NCBI RefSeq assembly: GCF_900635155.1
Contig: NZ_LR134002.1
Span: forward strand, 2,108,001-2,172,000
DNA length: 64,000 bases
Source of the DNA: Streptococcus sanguinis
GTDB lineage: Bacteria; Bacillota; Bacilli; Lactobacillales; Streptococcaceae
Reading direction: 5' to 3'
How positions within the stretch are numbered: position 1 is the stretch's first letter; every line of letters starts with the position of its first letter. Position numbers and translations under genes: made by a program. A model generated the notes under the pieces. That model saw nothing but the letters and a program-made list of their open reading frames with translations. It made no database searches and was not told the origin of the DNA. Positions 53,236 through 63,948 of the stretch are shown piece by piece.

Positions 53236-54610
53236 ATATACTCCTATGTTCATTTTTATTTTTTGATAATTGACTTGACTGAGAAGGACGCTCAGCAAAG
53301 TCTAACTTGCGATTCTCAAGGATTGATTTTCTAACCTGAGCCAGAAAATAAAGAGAACCCGTAATCAGCAAAAGCTCATCTGACTCATGCTCTACTGCTA
53401 AATAATCTGCTAAATAATCCGGCCATTCTTTGTAAGACAGACCTTGCTGCTCGGCCAAGGCTTGCATACTTTCTTTAGAAAAACTCCGCGGATCAGCAAA
53501 GGTTGTCAAGCTTATAGCTGCTTTGGGAATCTTTTGCAGCAGCTCCACCATATCATCCAAGGCCTTGGTTTGGATACAAGCAAATAAAATATGCTTTCTA
53601 TACGTCGGATAATGCTGGTCCAATGTCGCTGCTAACGACCGCAGAGCATGGGGATTATGGGCTCCATCCAGAAGGATGAGCGGCTGATCCGATATCCTTT
53701 CCAAACGCCCTGGCCATACAGCAGCAAGCAAGGCCCTCTCAACCTCTTCTTTTGTTAAAAAGGGCAGCGACTGCAGCTGACAGTATAGGTCACACAAGTG
53801 CAGAGCCAATCCAGCATTGTCCGCCTGATGCAGTCCCATCAGAGCTGTTTGATAGGAGTCTTTGACCCGATAGGCATTCGAAAAGGAAAAGCACTCCCCC
53901 TCCTCTGACTCTTGATGTTCCACTTGATAGTCTTGAGACCAAGAAAAGTGAGGAGCATCTTTTTCAGCAGCCTTTTGCTCGACTACTGCCAGAGCCTCCG
54001 GCTCCAACCTACCGGTCACAAGGGGAACTCCAGGCTTGATAATGCCTGCTTTTTGCTGGGCAATAGCCTCTAGACTGTCACCCAGCAGGGCCACATGATC
54101 CAGACCGACTGTCGTGATTGCAGTCAGCAAAGGCTGGCAGACATTGGTACTGTCCAAAAGCCCACCCATGCCGACCTCGATAATAGCCACATCCACCTGC
54201 TGCTGGACAAAATAATCATAAGCCAGAGCAGTTATAATCTCAAACTCAGTCACTCCCTGTAAACTAGAGTCAGCCGCATGCTGGGCCAAGAGGTCTTGAT
54301 AAAGGCTCAGCAATCTCTGAAGGTCTTGGTCGGAAATCGCATTGCCATTAATGGCAATCTGCTCATTGTAGCTGACTAGATAAGGAGAGGTAAAGGTGCC
54401 AACACGCAGGTCTCGCACCTCCAAAAGTTGGCGCAGATGGGCAATGGTTGAGCCCTTGCCATTCGTCCCTGCAATATGAATGGCTGGTAGCTGCAAATGC
54501 GGATTCCCCCGCAGCTCCAGCAAACGCTCCATCCGCTCCAAACCAAAATTGGGACTGGCTGTCCGATAGGCTTCCAGCCAGCTTAAATCAGGTAATTCTT
54601 GTTTTTTCAT
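53216..54610 (-). CDS. folC: Dihydrofolate synthase / folylpolyglutamate synthase (FolC)
   Basis: A Mur-ligase-type ATPase that adds glutamate to dihydropteroate and folates. The 464-aa protein has the P-loop [14 protein letters not shown] (about residues 45-58), the folate loop [14 protein letters not shown], and [11 protein letters not shown]. The C-terminal 25 or so residues (after ILENRKLDF) are hydrophilic and run past the usual end into the folE start, so they may be a recent read-through extension. It lies directly after folP. Confidence 0.95.
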   Translation of the reverse strand: MKKQELPDLSWLEAYRTASPNFGLERMERLLELRGNPHLQLPAIHIAGTNGKGSTIAHLRQLLEVRDLRVGTFTSPYLVSYNEQIAINGNAISDQDLQRLLSLYQDLLAQHAADSSLQGVTEFEIITALAYDYFVQQQVDVAIIEVGMGGLLDSTNVCQPLLTAITTVGLDHVALLGDSLEAIAQQKAGIIKPGVPLVTGRLEPEALAVVEQKAAEKDAPHFSWSQDYQVEHQESEEGECFSFSNAYRVKDSYQTALMGLHQADNAGLALHLCDLYCQLQSLPFLTKEEVERALLAAVWPGRLERISDQPLILLDGAHNPHALRSLAATLDQHYPTYRKHILFACIQTKALDDMVELLQKIPKAAISLTTFADPRSFSKESMQALAEQQGLSYKEWPDYLADYLAVEHESDELLLITGSLYFLAQVRKSILENRKLDFAERPSQSSQLSKNKNEHRSIYGHEEN

Positions 54611-54611
54611 C

Positions 54612-55577
<966 letters not shown>

Positions 55578-55605
55578 TCATTTCTATCGACTGCCCTGCT
55601 CTTCA

Positions 55606-55634
55606 ACAAAAAAGGCACACTCATCTAGTGTACC
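55606..55634 (-). terminator. Terminator between the CPBP-like gene and folP
   Basis: Minus-strand stem GGTACACT/AGTGTGCC (one mismatch, 55614-55621 with 55627-55634) followed by TTTTTT. Confidence 0.65.
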
Positions 55635-55759
55635 GCAAAGCTCTCAGCAGATGCAGCATCCAGTCCTATGAACTGCACTCGACTTCACAAGAAGACCTTA
55701 TCTAGTCCCTTGTTTCATTTACCATTCTACCATAATTATTCTATTTGACAAAACACTTT

Positions 55760-56398
55760 CTAAAAGCAAAAGGGTAAAAGGCTGAGAATAATCATATTTC
55801 GGAGAATATGGGCCAGCATAGACAGCTCCAAACGCTGAAAATAAGGCCTGAGGAGATGGGCGAAGACTAATCCCAAAACTAGATAGGAGAGAAAACACAG
55901 AGTTTCCTGAAGATTTTTCGCAAGGGAAAAGCAGAGCAAACCTAGTGCAATCCCCCAGCTCTTCCGATAGCGAAGAGAGAAGTCCCTACCAACAAATTTC
56001 GGTGCCGCAGGGGATAAAACGGCAATATCAATCCCCAGAAGCAAAAGAGAAGATGACAGAAAACTCTCCGTTAGCATCTGCTCCATCGCCTGTCCTGACT
56101 GCGCCTCCTTACCACACAGCAGAAGAACCCCCGCAGCATTGACCAAAATCATCAAAAAATACAAGAAAAGCAGGTGTCGATAGTTGCTTGACTGACGCAA
56201 AGAACCTTTGATTTCCTGCAGTTGTCTGGAAAAATAAAAGGCACAACAAAAAAGCAATCCCAGCAAGCCCACCATAAAAAGCAAATTAGCATGACTAAAG
56301 ACCAAGCGATGAGGCATTGGATGAAGTATGAGCAGCAGTCCCGTCTGAGTCAACATAGCCAGCAATAACAATTGAATGATTTTCTCTAATTTCAGCAT
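55760..56398 (-). CDS. Membrane protein related to CPBP proteases but lacking the catalytic motif
   Basis: A 212-aa protein with about six membrane helices. Its C-terminus (FQRLELSMLAHILRNMIILSLL) clearly matches the end of the neighbouring CPBP protein (FKRLEMSILAHMLRNGVAVLIM), but the EExxxR and FxxxH active-site motifs are absent, so protease activity is unlikely. It looks like a degenerate paralogue in which only the last helix is well kept. It lies about 120 bp downstream of the intact CPBP gene on the same strand. Role unknown. Confidence 0.65.
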   Translation of the reverse strand: MLKLEKIIQLLLLAMLTQTGLLLILHPMPHRLVFSHANLLFMVGLLGLLFCCAFYFSRQLQEIKGSLRQSSNYRHLLFLYFLMILVNAAGVLLLCGKEAQSGQAMEQMLTESFLSSSLLLLGIDIAVLSPAAPKFVGRDFSLRYRKSWGIALGLLCFSLAKNLQETLCFLSYLVLGLVFAHLLRPYFQRLELSMLAHILRNMIILSLLPFCF

Positions 56399-56515
56399 AT
56401 TCTCTCCATTCTTCTCTTCTCATTATAGAAGAAGTAAGAGCAAGCTGGGAGAAATCCCCTCAAATGTCCTAATTTGTGCCTCAAATGACAAAAAAAGCAG
56501 ATATTCTCTGCTTTC

Positions 56516-57193
56516 TTACTTGTTCACCAAACCTGTCAGTATCATAATGAGTACTGCAACTCCATTTCTCAGCATGTGTGCCAAAATAGACATTTCCAAA
56601 CGCTTAAATATGTAAGCAACCGCGGCTAAAACAGCCCCCATACCTGCATATATAACAAAACTGCCGATGTTGGTCGGACTATGAAAAAGACCGAAAAGAA
56701 TGACTCCTACAACCAATCCCAAAACATAATGCTTGGTAAAAATCTTCTGAGGAATCAAGCCACGAAAGACTACTTCCTCCAAGATAGGGGCCTGAATCAC
56801 AGCTCCTACCACTAATAAAATCTTGGGTACATGCTGAAATAATACATTCAAGGCATCCTGATTGGCAGTGGATATGGCCTGACCTTCCAGCATCATAATA
56901 ATTGCTCCCAACATGTTGACACCAATCATGACAACATTAGAAACAGCTAACCAGCCCAACGAAGACCATTTGAAGAAGCTAAAGTCAAGACTCAGCAGTT
57001 CTTCTTGCTTAGCCATTCTCAGAACAAAAAAGATAATCAAAAGATATACCACCAGCACAAAGATAGTCTGTCCAGCTGAAAAACTCTTCTCAGAAGCAGT
57101 CATCTGTCGGATAAATATAAATGGTATCTGGCTGAGAAATAAGACAAACAGAGTCAGTAGGATGTACTCTAATTTTTTTAGAATTGCTTTCAT
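56516..57193 (-). CDS. CPBP-family intramembrane metalloprotease (Abi/CAAX-like)
   Basis: A 225-aa membrane protein; the start at 57193 (MKAILKKLEYILL) follows AAAAGGAGGAAGAT. It has the three conserved motifs of the CPBP/Abi family: EEVVFRG (EExxxR), FGLFHSPTN (FxxxH) and HMLRNG (HxxxN-like). In streptococci and lactobacilli such proteins often accompany bacteriocin immunity, but no bacteriocin gene is nearby here. The substrate is unknown. Confidence 0.88.
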   Translation of the reverse strand: MKAILKKLEYILLTLFVLFLSQIPFIFIRQMTASEKSFSAGQTIFVLVVYLLIIFFVLRMAKQEELLSLDFSFFKWSSLGWLAVSNVVMIGVNMLGAIIMMLEGQAISTANQDALNVLFQHVPKILLVVGAVIQAPILEEVVFRGLIPQKIFTKHYVLGLVVGVILFGLFHSPTNIGSFVIYAGMGAVLAAVAYIFKRLEMSILAHMLRNGVAVLIMILTGLVNK

Positions 57194-57367
57194 ATCTTCC
57201 TCCTTTTCCTTCCTAGTATAGCTTAATTTTCTCTTTTTGTATAGACAATTCTTAACTGCAAGCATTTTGTATATCACGTATTGAGAACTAATACTGACAG
57301 TGGCTATGAGATAGAATCGCTCAATGTTTTCAAGGCCAATAACCAAGAAAATCCTTTCTTAACGCAT

Positions 57368-57396
57368 ACAAAAAGCCCAGTCAAACTGAGCTTTTA
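57368..57396 (-). terminator. Terminator of ackA
   Basis: Stem AAAAGC.CAGT/ACTG.GCTTTT (57371-57381 with 57385-57395) around CAA, with T-rich flanks, just beyond the ackA stop. Confidence 0.8.
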
Positions 57397-57408
57397 GATT
57401 TTCTTAAT

Positions 57409-58602
57409 TTATTGATTTTTGAATCGTTCAACATCACGCGCGATGACCAATTCTTCATCAGTCGGGATAACCAAGACTTTGACCTTGGCATCAGGACTTG
57501 AAATCACGCCTTCAGCACCACGCACATTCTTTTCTGGATCCACGTTACAGCCAAACCAAGAGATACCTTCAACAACCAATCTACGAATGGTTACAGAATT
57601 TTCACCGATTCCTGCGGTAAAGATGATAGCATCAGCTCCATTCAAAACAGCAAGATACTGACCAATGTATTTCTGAATCCGGTCTACAAAAATGTCGTTG
57701 GCTAATTGAGCCTTGGCATCACCTGCCCGCATTGCCTCATGGATATCACGCATATCACTAGACTTCTCAGAAACTCCCAGCAGGCCTGACTCACGGTTCA
57801 AGACGCGGCTAATATCTTCTGGAGTATTAAAGTCATCTGTGTATTGCATCAGGTAAGGAATGATAGCGGGGTCGATATCTCCTGTACGCGTTCCCATCAT
57901 GACGCCGCCAAGTGGTGTGAATCCCATAGAGGTATCTACAGAAACGCCCTTGTCAACTGCTGTGATGGAAGCTCCGTTACCGATATGGCAAGTGATAAGT
58001 TTGAGTTCTTCAATCGGACGACCCAAAATTTTAGCAGCTTCCTTGGCCACATACTCATGGCTAGTTCCGTGAGCTCCGTACTTGCGAACCTTGTTTTCAG
58101 TGTAATATTTAGTCGGAATCGGATAGCGATAAGCTTTCTCCGGCATAGTGGTATGGAAAGAGGTATCAAAGACTACCACGCTGGTGATGTCTGGCAGAAT
58201 TTCTCTAAAAGCACGGATGCCTGCAGCGTTGGCTGGATTATGCAATGGAGCTAGAAGAGACAACTCCTCTACCTTTTGAATCACTTCTTCATCAACGAGA
58301 GCTGAATCCTTAAAGTATTCACCGCCAGCCACAACACGATGGCCCACACCGGTAATCTCATCATAAGATTCAATGATATTAAAGCGTTTCAAATCATCCA
58401 GCAAAATTTTTACGGCCTGCGTGTGATCTTCAATATCAAGAACCTGCTTCTCTGACCGACCATCAAACTTCACTGTTGAAATAGAATCCTTGAGACCAAT
58501 CCGTTCCAGCAGGCCCTTAGCCAAGACCTTTTCTTCTGGCATCTGATAGAGTTGCCATTTTAAGCTTGAGCTTCCTGCATTAATGGAAATTGTTTTCGAC
58601 AT
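57409..58602 (-). CDS. ackA: Acetate kinase (AckA)
   Basis: Makes ATP and acetate from acetyl phosphate, the last step of the pyruvate oxidase/phosphotransacetylase route. The 397-aa protein is full length with the ASKHA-fold motifs [11 protein letters not shown] at the N-terminus, [31 protein letters not shown] and FTAGIGENS. It lies downstream of a methyltransferase gene and the comG operon, the normal streptococcal order. AGGTGAAG precedes the ATG. Confidence 0.98.
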   Translation of the reverse strand: MSKTISINAGSSSLKWQLYQMPEEKVLAKGLLERIGLKDSISTVKFDGRSEKQVLDIEDHTQAVKILLDDLKRFNIIESYDEITGVGHRVVAGGEYFKDSALVDEEVIQKVEELSLLAPLHNPANAAGIRAFREILPDITSVVVFDTSFHTTMPEKAYRYPIPTKYYTENKVRKYGAHGTSHEYVAKEAAKILGRPIEELKLITCHIGNGASITAVDKGVSVDTSMGFTPLGGVMMGTRTGDIDPAIIPYLMQYTDDFNTPEDISRVLNRESGLLGVSEKSSDMRDIHEAMRAGDAKAQLANDIFVDRIQKYIGQYLAVLNGADAIIFTAGIGENSVTIRRLVVEGISWFGCNVDPEKNVRGAEGVISSPDAKVKVLVIPTDEELVIARDVERFKNQ

Positions 58603-58638
58603 TTCTTCACCTCTTTAAGCGTTTTCAAAATCATTATA

Positions 58639-59604
58639 TCAAAATTTTGTTTGAATTTCACTATCTTTGTACCAGTTTTGAAAACTTTGACGGAATTTAA
58701 ACATTTCATCATGATCCTGCAAATCCCGCAGAGGATAGATAAAAGGCTGAATATTATTCGCTTCTTGTTTCCTCAATACAAAAAGAGTTTTGGCATGCTT
58801 GCTGCTTGAGAAAATAGACTCTGGCAAGGTTATCATCGCGATAAACTGAGCCTTGGCTAGGAGCCATTTTTTCAGCAGAGGAGCTTGAGCGCTGGTCAAG
58901 AGGTCATTTGGCGCCAGAAATATAGCATAACCACCTGGCTTCAGATATTTGAGCGATTGCTCCATCAGGAGATGATGGGCATAAGTGTGCTCATCTGTAC
59001 TCGCTACTTCATAGCGAGAGGCGATACTGTCGTCTGGATAATAACCGACCGGTAAATCACTGATAATGATATCACTCTCTTTCAGAAACTGAGGCCGAAC
59101 TGCATCCCCCTGAGCAAAGTGAGCCTTAGAGTTCATAACCTCCGCAATGCTGGCTGAAAGATCGATTAACAAGTCATCCAACTCCAGACCTAAGTAGTCT
59201 ATCTTCTTTTGGGTATGGTTGAGAATGGTCTCCGCCAAACTTCCTGTTCCGCTGCCGATTTCTAATACATCAGCTTCCTCTCCGTGAGCTAGCTGGTCCA
59301 ATAAGAAAGTAATCAGAAAACCAATTGTATCAGGAGTGAACTGATGATTGACCTGCATGGGCTCCGTCTGGGCCGCCTTCATCAGGATAAACTGATAGGC
59401 TCTCCGCCACTCTTCCTTGTTCAAATGCAGAGAGCGGATTTTTTCATCGTTGGTCAGAACCTCTTGTAAGTCCGTATCTCCATCTAGGTAAATGCCGTTC
59501 TGCTCAATCAGAGCATCATAAAAATTGGTCGCCAGAGCGTTTTGGATATTCTGGACGTTTTCGAGAATCAGAGTATAAGCTTGTTCTATCTTTTCAAAAT
59601 TCAT
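58639..59604 (-). CDS. Class I SAM-dependent methyltransferase (YtxK-like)
   Basis: A 321-aa protein resembling type I restriction M subunits and YtxK of Bacillus. The SAM site reads VLEIGSGTGSLAETIL (about residues 113-128) and the catalytic NPPY-like motif appears as SDLPVGYYP near residue 175, with D-L-P-V in place of N-P-P. That suggests an N-methyltransferase relative with changed specificity. It sits between comGG and ackA as in other streptococci, where it is often co-expressed with the competence pilus genes. The target is unknown. Confidence 0.88.
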   Translation of the reverse strand: MNFEKIEQAYTLILENVQNIQNALATNFYDALIEQNGIYLDGDTDLQEVLTNDEKIRSLHLNKEEWRRAYQFILMKAAQTEPMQVNHQFTPDTIGFLITFLLDQLAHGEEADVLEIGSGTGSLAETILNHTQKKIDYLGLELDDLLIDLSASIAEVMNSKAHFAQGDAVRPQFLKESDIIISDLPVGYYPDDSIASRYEVASTDEHTYAHHLLMEQSLKYLKPGGYAIFLAPNDLLTSAQAPLLKKWLLAKAQFIAMITLPESIFSSSKHAKTLFVLRKQEANNIQPFIYPLRDLQDHDEMFKFRQSFQNWYKDSEIQTKF

Positions 59605-59685
59605 GGAATCCTCCGTTCATCCTATCATACCAAAAATAAGGAACCTTTCCAAGATATATAAAATTACAAAGATTTTACAGTTATA

Positions 59686-60078
59686 TTAGTCCGATTTACC
59701 AGCTTCGTCCGAAATCGCTTTCTCTTTTTTGTCAGTTGCTTTCTTGTCTTCCTTTGCTTTATCCTCATCTTTCTTAGAAGTACTAAAAGTAAAGGAATAA
59801 GAATGACCGCTGCTGAGCTGACTGCTGATTTCAAAATTCTTCCCTTGCCTGCGATAGACAGCCTTGCCCTGTTCAAACTCCATCTCACCGCTATCCTCCT
59901 TGGACCCAGCTTTTGTCAGAACTGCCATTGCATAGGCTTCCGTCCTTTCCCTGTTGAAAAGCTGCAAACGCTGACTGCTGACTTGACGGTTGAGATAAAA
60001 CTGCAGGAGTAGGCTAAAGACAGCGGCCATCAGCAGCGCATACAGTAAAATACCAGCATCAACTTTCTTCTTCCACAC
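59686..60078 (-). CDS. comGG: Competence pseudopilin ComGG
   Basis: The last minor pseudopilin of the transformation pilus. It is 130 aa, starts with GTG at 60078 and overlaps comGF by 20 nt. It has an N-terminal membrane helix ([21 protein letters not shown]) without a clear prepilin peptidase site, as usual for ComGG, and a long Lys/Asp/Glu-rich low-complexity tail ([18 protein letters not shown]) that is unusual. The tail may be disordered or strain-specific. Confidence 0.85.
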   Translation of the reverse strand: MWKKKVDAGILLYALLMAAVFSLLLQFYLNRQVSSQRLQLFNRERTEAYAMAVLTKAGSKEDSGEMEFEQGKAVYRRQGKNFEISSQLSSGHSYSFTFSTSKKDEDKAKEDKKATDKKEKAISDEAGKSD

Positions 60079-60496
60079 GATAGATGAACTCCCTCTCTAA
60101 GCCTTTTTCAAAGCGAAAATGCATATGAATAAGCTTACCTTTCTGATGGATATCAGCTGCTTCCAAACCATAAATCATCGGCTGGTAGCCGCGACCGCTC
60201 TTATCTGTTTTACGGAAATCATCCCCCTTGGATTTACCCAAGGCCAGGTCCCTGCCATCCTGTCTGATGTAGATTTTGTTATCTTCAACCTTATCAAATT
60301 GACTTCGCGAAAGCTCCGTCTCCAGTTGGTCGGCAAACAAAAGCCACTCTTGCTGCTGATTATTCTCCTGCTGATGCAGTTCTGAAGATAAGAGCTGGGT
60401 CATGGCCTGAAAGACCAGCATGCCACCACTGAGAACCAGCAAGGCTACTAAGGCCTCCAAGAGAGTAAAGGCCTTGACTTTAAGGTTTTTGAACAC
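60059..60496 (-). CDS. comGF: Competence pseudopilin ComGF
   Basis: A minor pseudopilin of 145 aa with the type III signal [19 protein letters not shown] at the N-terminus. The conserved core includes [18 protein letters not shown] and [11 protein letters not shown], and it ends [14 protein letters not shown], matching pneumococcal CglF. The start is GTG at 60496, overlapping the end of comGE by 17 nt. It acts with ComGC in the retractable DNA-uptake pilus. Confidence 0.92.
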   Translation of the reverse strand: MFKNLKVKAFTLLEALVALLVLSGGMLVFQAMTQLLSSELHQQENNQQQEWLLFADQLETELSRSQFDKVEDNKIYIRQDGRDLALGKSKGDDFRKTDKSGRGYQPMIYGLEAADIHQKGKLIHMHFRFEKGLEREFIYRVEEES

Positions 60497-60773
60497 GAAT
60501 GACTACCTCCCCCTCATGATAGACCAGCAGCTGCTTTTCTGTCTTAAGCTGACGTACAGCAATTCCGTTGATATGAAGCTCTTCCTGCCCTGTCTGCAGA
60601 GCCATGCGAGCTACCCGGAGCACCTCTTCCTGCTGCAAAAGGACCCGCTGCTCCTTACGAGACCGGCTAATCTGCCCCAAAAGCAAACTGGCAATAGCCG
60701 CAAAAACTGCCATGGCCACCAGAGCTTCTAGCAGAATGCTAGCTTGAAGCTGTCGTCTTTTTAAACTTGCCAT
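60480..60773 (-). CDS. comGE: Competence pseudopilin ComGE
   Basis: A 97-aa minor pseudopilin. The start is ATG at 60773 ([21 protein letters not shown]); the longer upstream frame lies inside comGD and is not coding. The hydrophobic helix ([23 protein letters not shown]) has the ILLEA form of the prepilin processing region. It overlaps comGD by 35 nt and comGF by 17 nt. Role in pilus assembly inferred from family and operon. Confidence 0.88.
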   Translation of the reverse strand: MASLKRRQLQASILLEALVAMAVFAAIASLLLGQISRSRKEQRVLLQQEEVLRVARMALQTGQEELHINGIAVRQLKTEKQLLVYHEGEVVIRVQKP

Positions 60774-61173
60774 TGCCCATATAAAGTTGGTAAACAACTG
60801 TCCTGTCCTCCGTCTGAAAAATAATCTTGCTGAGCGATGAGTTCCCACCGGCCCGGTCAAACTGGATAACCTGCTGCTCATGTTCCTGCAGAGTTTGCGG
60901 AAAATCCAGCTCTTGATAGCCATTGGAAATCTGCCGTCCTGAAAGCTTCAGGGAAAGCTTCTCATGACTGGCTAAGCTCAGCCTCTGCGTCTCCTGATAG
61001 AGTCTCTCAAACTCTAAAAAGAAGAGTTGCTCTTGAACCTGATTGAAGCCAGCCCTTACCGAGCCAGATAAGCCTAGTAGTAGAAAACTAACAACAAAAA
61101 GAACGAGTAGACTTTCCAGCAGTGTAAAAGCCTTAATTGGCAACCGCTTGAGTTTCGCCACTGTGTTTTCCAT
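60739..61173 (-). CDS. comGD: Competence pseudopilin ComGD
   Basis: A 144-aa minor pseudopilin with prepilin signal IKAFTLLESLLVLFVVSF and the conserved FDRAGGNSSLSKIIFQT near the C-terminus, matching pneumococcal CglD. The start at 61173 (MENTVAKLKRLPIKAF) follows AAGGCTTACT and overlaps comGC by 41 nt. Processing by ComC before export is expected. Confidence 0.93.
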   Translation of the reverse strand: MENTVAKLKRLPIKAFTLLESLLVLFVVSFLLLGLSGSVRAGFNQVQEQLFFLEFERLYQETQRLSLASHEKLSLKLSGRQISNGYQELDFPQTLQEHEQQVIQFDRAGGNSSLSKIIFQTEDRTVVYQLYMGNGKFKKTTASS

Positions 61174-61450
61174 AGTAAGCCTTATAAGAATCTGCCTGTT
61201 TCTGGCTGATATTTCCTGCGCTGACCAGCTTGCTTAGGCTAGCCTTTTCATTGGTATTCTTCAGCTCATAGAGCTCCGCCTGGCTTTCTACCACCTTGAC
61301 CACCGCTGCAGTTCCTGTATCTGAAACAGCATCTTTTTGCTTGGTCAGATTAGGCACAAAGAGCAGCAAGAGAACGCTGATAACCAGCAAGACAATCAGC
61401 ATTTCCACAAGGGTGAATGCTTGAACTTTTAAGGTATTAAGTTTTTTCAT
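61133..61450 (-). CDS. comGC: Major competence pilin ComGC
   Basis: The main subunit of the transformation pilus that captures DNA. The 105-aa protein starts at 61450 (MKKLNTLKVQAFTLVEML), with the prepilin site V-Q-A-FTLVE and a hydrophobic helix LIVLLVISVLLLLFVPNL. It begins at a TAATG junction with comGB. Frames further upstream are not part of it. Confidence 0.95.
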   Translation of the reverse strand: MKKLNTLKVQAFTLVEMLIVLLVISVLLLLFVPNLTKQKDAVSDTGTAAVVKVVESQAELYELKNTNEKASLSKLVSAGNISQKQADSYKAYYGKHSGETQAVAN

Positions 61451-62454
61451 TACAAATGAACCTCCATATTCTGATAAATGGGCAAGAGCATTGCCGCATA
61501 AAGTAAAACAATCACTAAGGCAACAAAAATAAATACTAGGGGCTGAATGAAATTCATGGCTCGGTTGATACGTAGGAAAAATTCCTCCCAAGTCTTTTCT
61601 GCATAGACTTCCAGCTCACTGCCTAGCTTGGACTTGACCTCACCATACTCGATCATCAGGGACAATTCTTTCTTAAAGAATGGATAGCTTGCCACCTTGT
61701 CCGCATAACCTTGTCCAGCTTGCAAAGCGGCCGCCATGTCTACTCCGATCTCCTGAAAGAGTTGGGAAGGTTGATCCTGCATAATCGCAAAAATCTGACT
61801 CAACTCCAAGCCCTGACCAATCATATTTCCCCATTCACGAGCATAATAAGCTGTCAAGTAAGCCTGTACCAAACGTCCAATAAAAGGCAGAGCTGCTAGT
61901 TTGCTGAAAAAACGAATCTTAGATGACTTTCGATAGTAAAAGAGAGCCACTGAAACCAAGACAGCTAAAGCAAGGCTGCTCCACAAAAAGATCTGAGGCA
62001 GGTGATTAATCAGACGAGTAGCTAGATTCTGGCTGTCCAATTGAGGCAGAAGATAGTTGCGCAATCCCAGCATGATAAGGACCAAAAAGCCCAGCAGCAT
62101 GAGAGGATAAGTCCCTACCTCTATCAATTTTTTCTTAACCTTGGACAGATTTTCCAGATAGGCCTCAATTTTCCCCAGACTTAGAGTCAAATTGCCATGC
62201 AGCTCAGATAAGGACAGCTGGGTGACAACGCTGTCGGAAAATCCCAGTCGGCTGACAATCTCTGAAAAGGACTGGCCAGCTGACAATCCTGCCCGCATTT
62301 CTGCGACATACACTTCCTCCAGCAAGGCACTTCGTCTCAGAAAGTCTACAATCTCTGCTAGGTGAAAACCGCTGCTAAAGAGATTATGAAAGAGCTCAAT
62401 AATCTTTTTCTGCTTAGGCGTAGACAATTTTTTCGGTCTGCCTTTGCTCAGCAC
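61450..62454 (-). CDS. comGB: Competence pilus platform protein ComGB
   Basis: The polytopic inner-membrane GspF/PilC-like platform. It is 334 aa when started at GTG 62454 (MLSKGRPKKLSTPKQKK), chosen because AAGGA lies seven bases before it and the N-terminus then matches other CglB proteins. TTG seven codons upstream is the alternative. It has two repeated GspF domains with three membrane helices (about 130-150, 165-190 and 305-330). It overlaps comGA by 41 nt. Confidence 0.9.
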   Translation of the reverse strand: MLSKGRPKKLSTPKQKKIIELFHNLFSSGFHLAEIVDFLRRSALLEEVYVAEMRAGLSAGQSFSEIVSRLGFSDSVVTQLSLSELHGNLTLSLGKIEAYLENLSKVKKKLIEVGTYPLMLLGFLVLIMLGLRNYLLPQLDSQNLATRLINHLPQIFLWSSLALAVLVSVALFYYRKSSKIRFFSKLAALPFIGRLVQAYLTAYYAREWGNMIGQGLELSQIFAIMQDQPSQLFQEIGVDMAAALQAGQGYADKVASYPFFKKELSLMIEYGEVKSKLGSELEVYAEKTWEEFFLRINRAMNFIQPLVFIFVALVIVLLYAAMLLPIYQNMEVHL

Positions 62455-63355
62455 TGATATGTCCTTCTGCAAAAAGCTGATCAATCTGCTGATTCCAGAC
62501 TGCGGCTTCGTGCTCTTGATAGTTTTGACTGACAAAATCAACGACACCCCCTCCCCCAATTAAACGCTGGTAACAAACACCTTGCAACACCATTCTTAGC
62601 TCATCCTCGCTAACACCCAATTCCAAAAGCCGCTCATAGACCCCTCGAACACTCTTAGCATGAATGGTCGAAAAGACTGTAGCTCCAGTCAAACTTGCCC
62701 GAACCACTGCTCTAGCCGTCTCTTGATCACGGATTTCCCCGATAATCAAGAGATCCGGTCGATGTCGCAGAGACAGCTTAATCAGAATATCATAAGTCAT
62801 GCCAATGGTTTCGTTCAGCTGCAGCTGCAGCATAGCCTCTTGCTTAATCTCAACCGGATCTTCAATCGACATAACCTGCTGACCAGAAAATTTAAGCTGA
62901 GCCAAATGGTACATCAAGGTCGTCTTGCCGCTGCCGACTGGACCCGAGAAAAGATAGAGACCGCGAGCCTGAATTTTCTTGCGCAGCTCCGGCAATTGCT
63001 CAAACCAAAAGCGCAGCTCCCTGTCTTCATCATGCAGAAGTCGGATGACCAGACTTTCAAAACCACGGTAATCCCCAACTGTCGACAGCCGGATTGAAAC
63101 CTTGGCTTCCTCACAGTCATAATCGCAAGACCCCAGCTGACTTCGGCGCTTCTCTCCAACATTCATACCTGCGACAAACTTAAAGTGGCTGATAACAGCT
63201 GACAGAAGTTCAAAATCATAAGTCTTTATAAAGCGGCGTTCATCACCAATTCTCATATAAAGCTCATAGCAAGTAGTCTTAGGAATGAGGTAAATATCTT
63301 GCGCCCCTTCTTGCCGAGCCTGCCTGATCATTTCTTTTGCAATTTCTTGAACCAT
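62414..63355 (-). CDS. comGA: Competence pilus ATPase ComGA
   Basis: The GspE/PilB-type motor that drives assembly of the transformation pilus. The 313-aa protein has Walker A FSGPVGSGKTTLMYHL near residues 138-153, the Asp box EDPVEIKQEAM, Walker B LLIIGEIRDQETARA, and the His box ATVFSTIHAKS. GAGGAGG lies just before the ATG and a ComX box TGCGAATA lies 19 nt upstream. First gene of the seven-gene comG (comY/cgl) operon. Confidence 0.96.
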   Translation of the reverse strand: MVQEIAKEMIRQARQEGAQDIYLIPKTTCYELYMRIGDERRFIKTYDFELLSAVISHFKFVAGMNVGEKRRSQLGSCDYDCEEAKVSIRLSTVGDYRGFESLVIRLLHDEDRELRFWFEQLPELRKKIQARGLYLFSGPVGSGKTTLMYHLAQLKFSGQQVMSIEDPVEIKQEAMLQLQLNETIGMTYDILIKLSLRHRPDLLIIGEIRDQETARAVVRASLTGATVFSTIHAKSVRGVYERLLELGVSEDELRMVLQGVCYQRLIGGGGVVDFVSQNYQEHEAAVWNQQIDQLFAEGHISAEQRQTEKIVYA

Positions 63356-63373
63356 ACATCCTCCTCACCTTAC

Positions 63374-63381
63374 TATTCGCA
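63374..63381 (-). promoter_or_regulatory. ComX (cin) box of the comG operon
   Basis: TGCGAATA on the minus strand, followed by GTAAGGTGAGGAGG and the comGA start. It is identical to the ssbB box. Late-competence induction by the alternative sigma factor ComX is predicted. Confidence 0.9.
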
Positions 63382-63484
63382 AAAAATCCAGAAAAAGAAA
63401 AAACAGCGGAAGAAACTTAACTTCTAACAAGTTAGGTCTCTTCTGCTGCTCTATTATCAGATTTGCAAAATATATTCTGTCGAT

Positions 63485-63865
63485 TTAAAGAGGCTTAGCG
63501 TTTTTTAGTTTGACTGAGCAAGCTCGGTGCTTTTCAAGGCCGTTCTGCTTAGTATAGCCTGGCCGGTACTTGCTCTTAGGAATCTTGCACTCATTCTCCA
63601 GCAAAAACAGCGAGTGATACTGCTGAACATTCTCATCGCACTCCTCGCACCAGCGCTGATCCTCCGGATCCCAAAAAATTGTCATTAAATCACTACGGCT
63701 CTTATACAAAGGTGACTGCTCTTCCATCTGCAGCCAGCGGTTTTTATAATATTTAAGGGCTTCATAATAATCATCGAAGTGCTTCTTTGCAATGACATCT
63801 ACTTCCCAGCCATCCAGGAACCACCACGGTTCATAGTCCCCGTACATCTCAATTACACAATACAT
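63485..63865 (-). CDS. DUF1033 family protein
   Basis: A 126-aa cytosolic protein starting MYCVIEMYGDYEPWWFLDGWE at 63865; GAGAGGACG precedes this ATG, while the frame upstream to 63931 has no such support. It is rich in Trp and Tyr and has a C-E-x-C pair (RWCEECDEN) near residue 75 that might bind metal, though one pair is not enough alone. It is commonly found just before comGA in streptococci. No function is known. Confidence 0.88.
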   Translation of the reverse strand: MYCVIEMYGDYEPWWFLDGWEVDVIAKKHFDDYYEALKYYKNRWLQMEEQSPLYKSRSDLMTIFWDPEDQRWCEECDENVQQYHSLFLLENECKIPKSKYRPGYTKQNGLEKHRACSVKLKNAKPL

Positions 63866-63948
63866 ACTCGTCCTCTCTTTGTACCGTATATTATATATGA
63901 ATTTTTTGACGAACAAAACTATTTTGCTCAAAATCAGAAAACAATATA

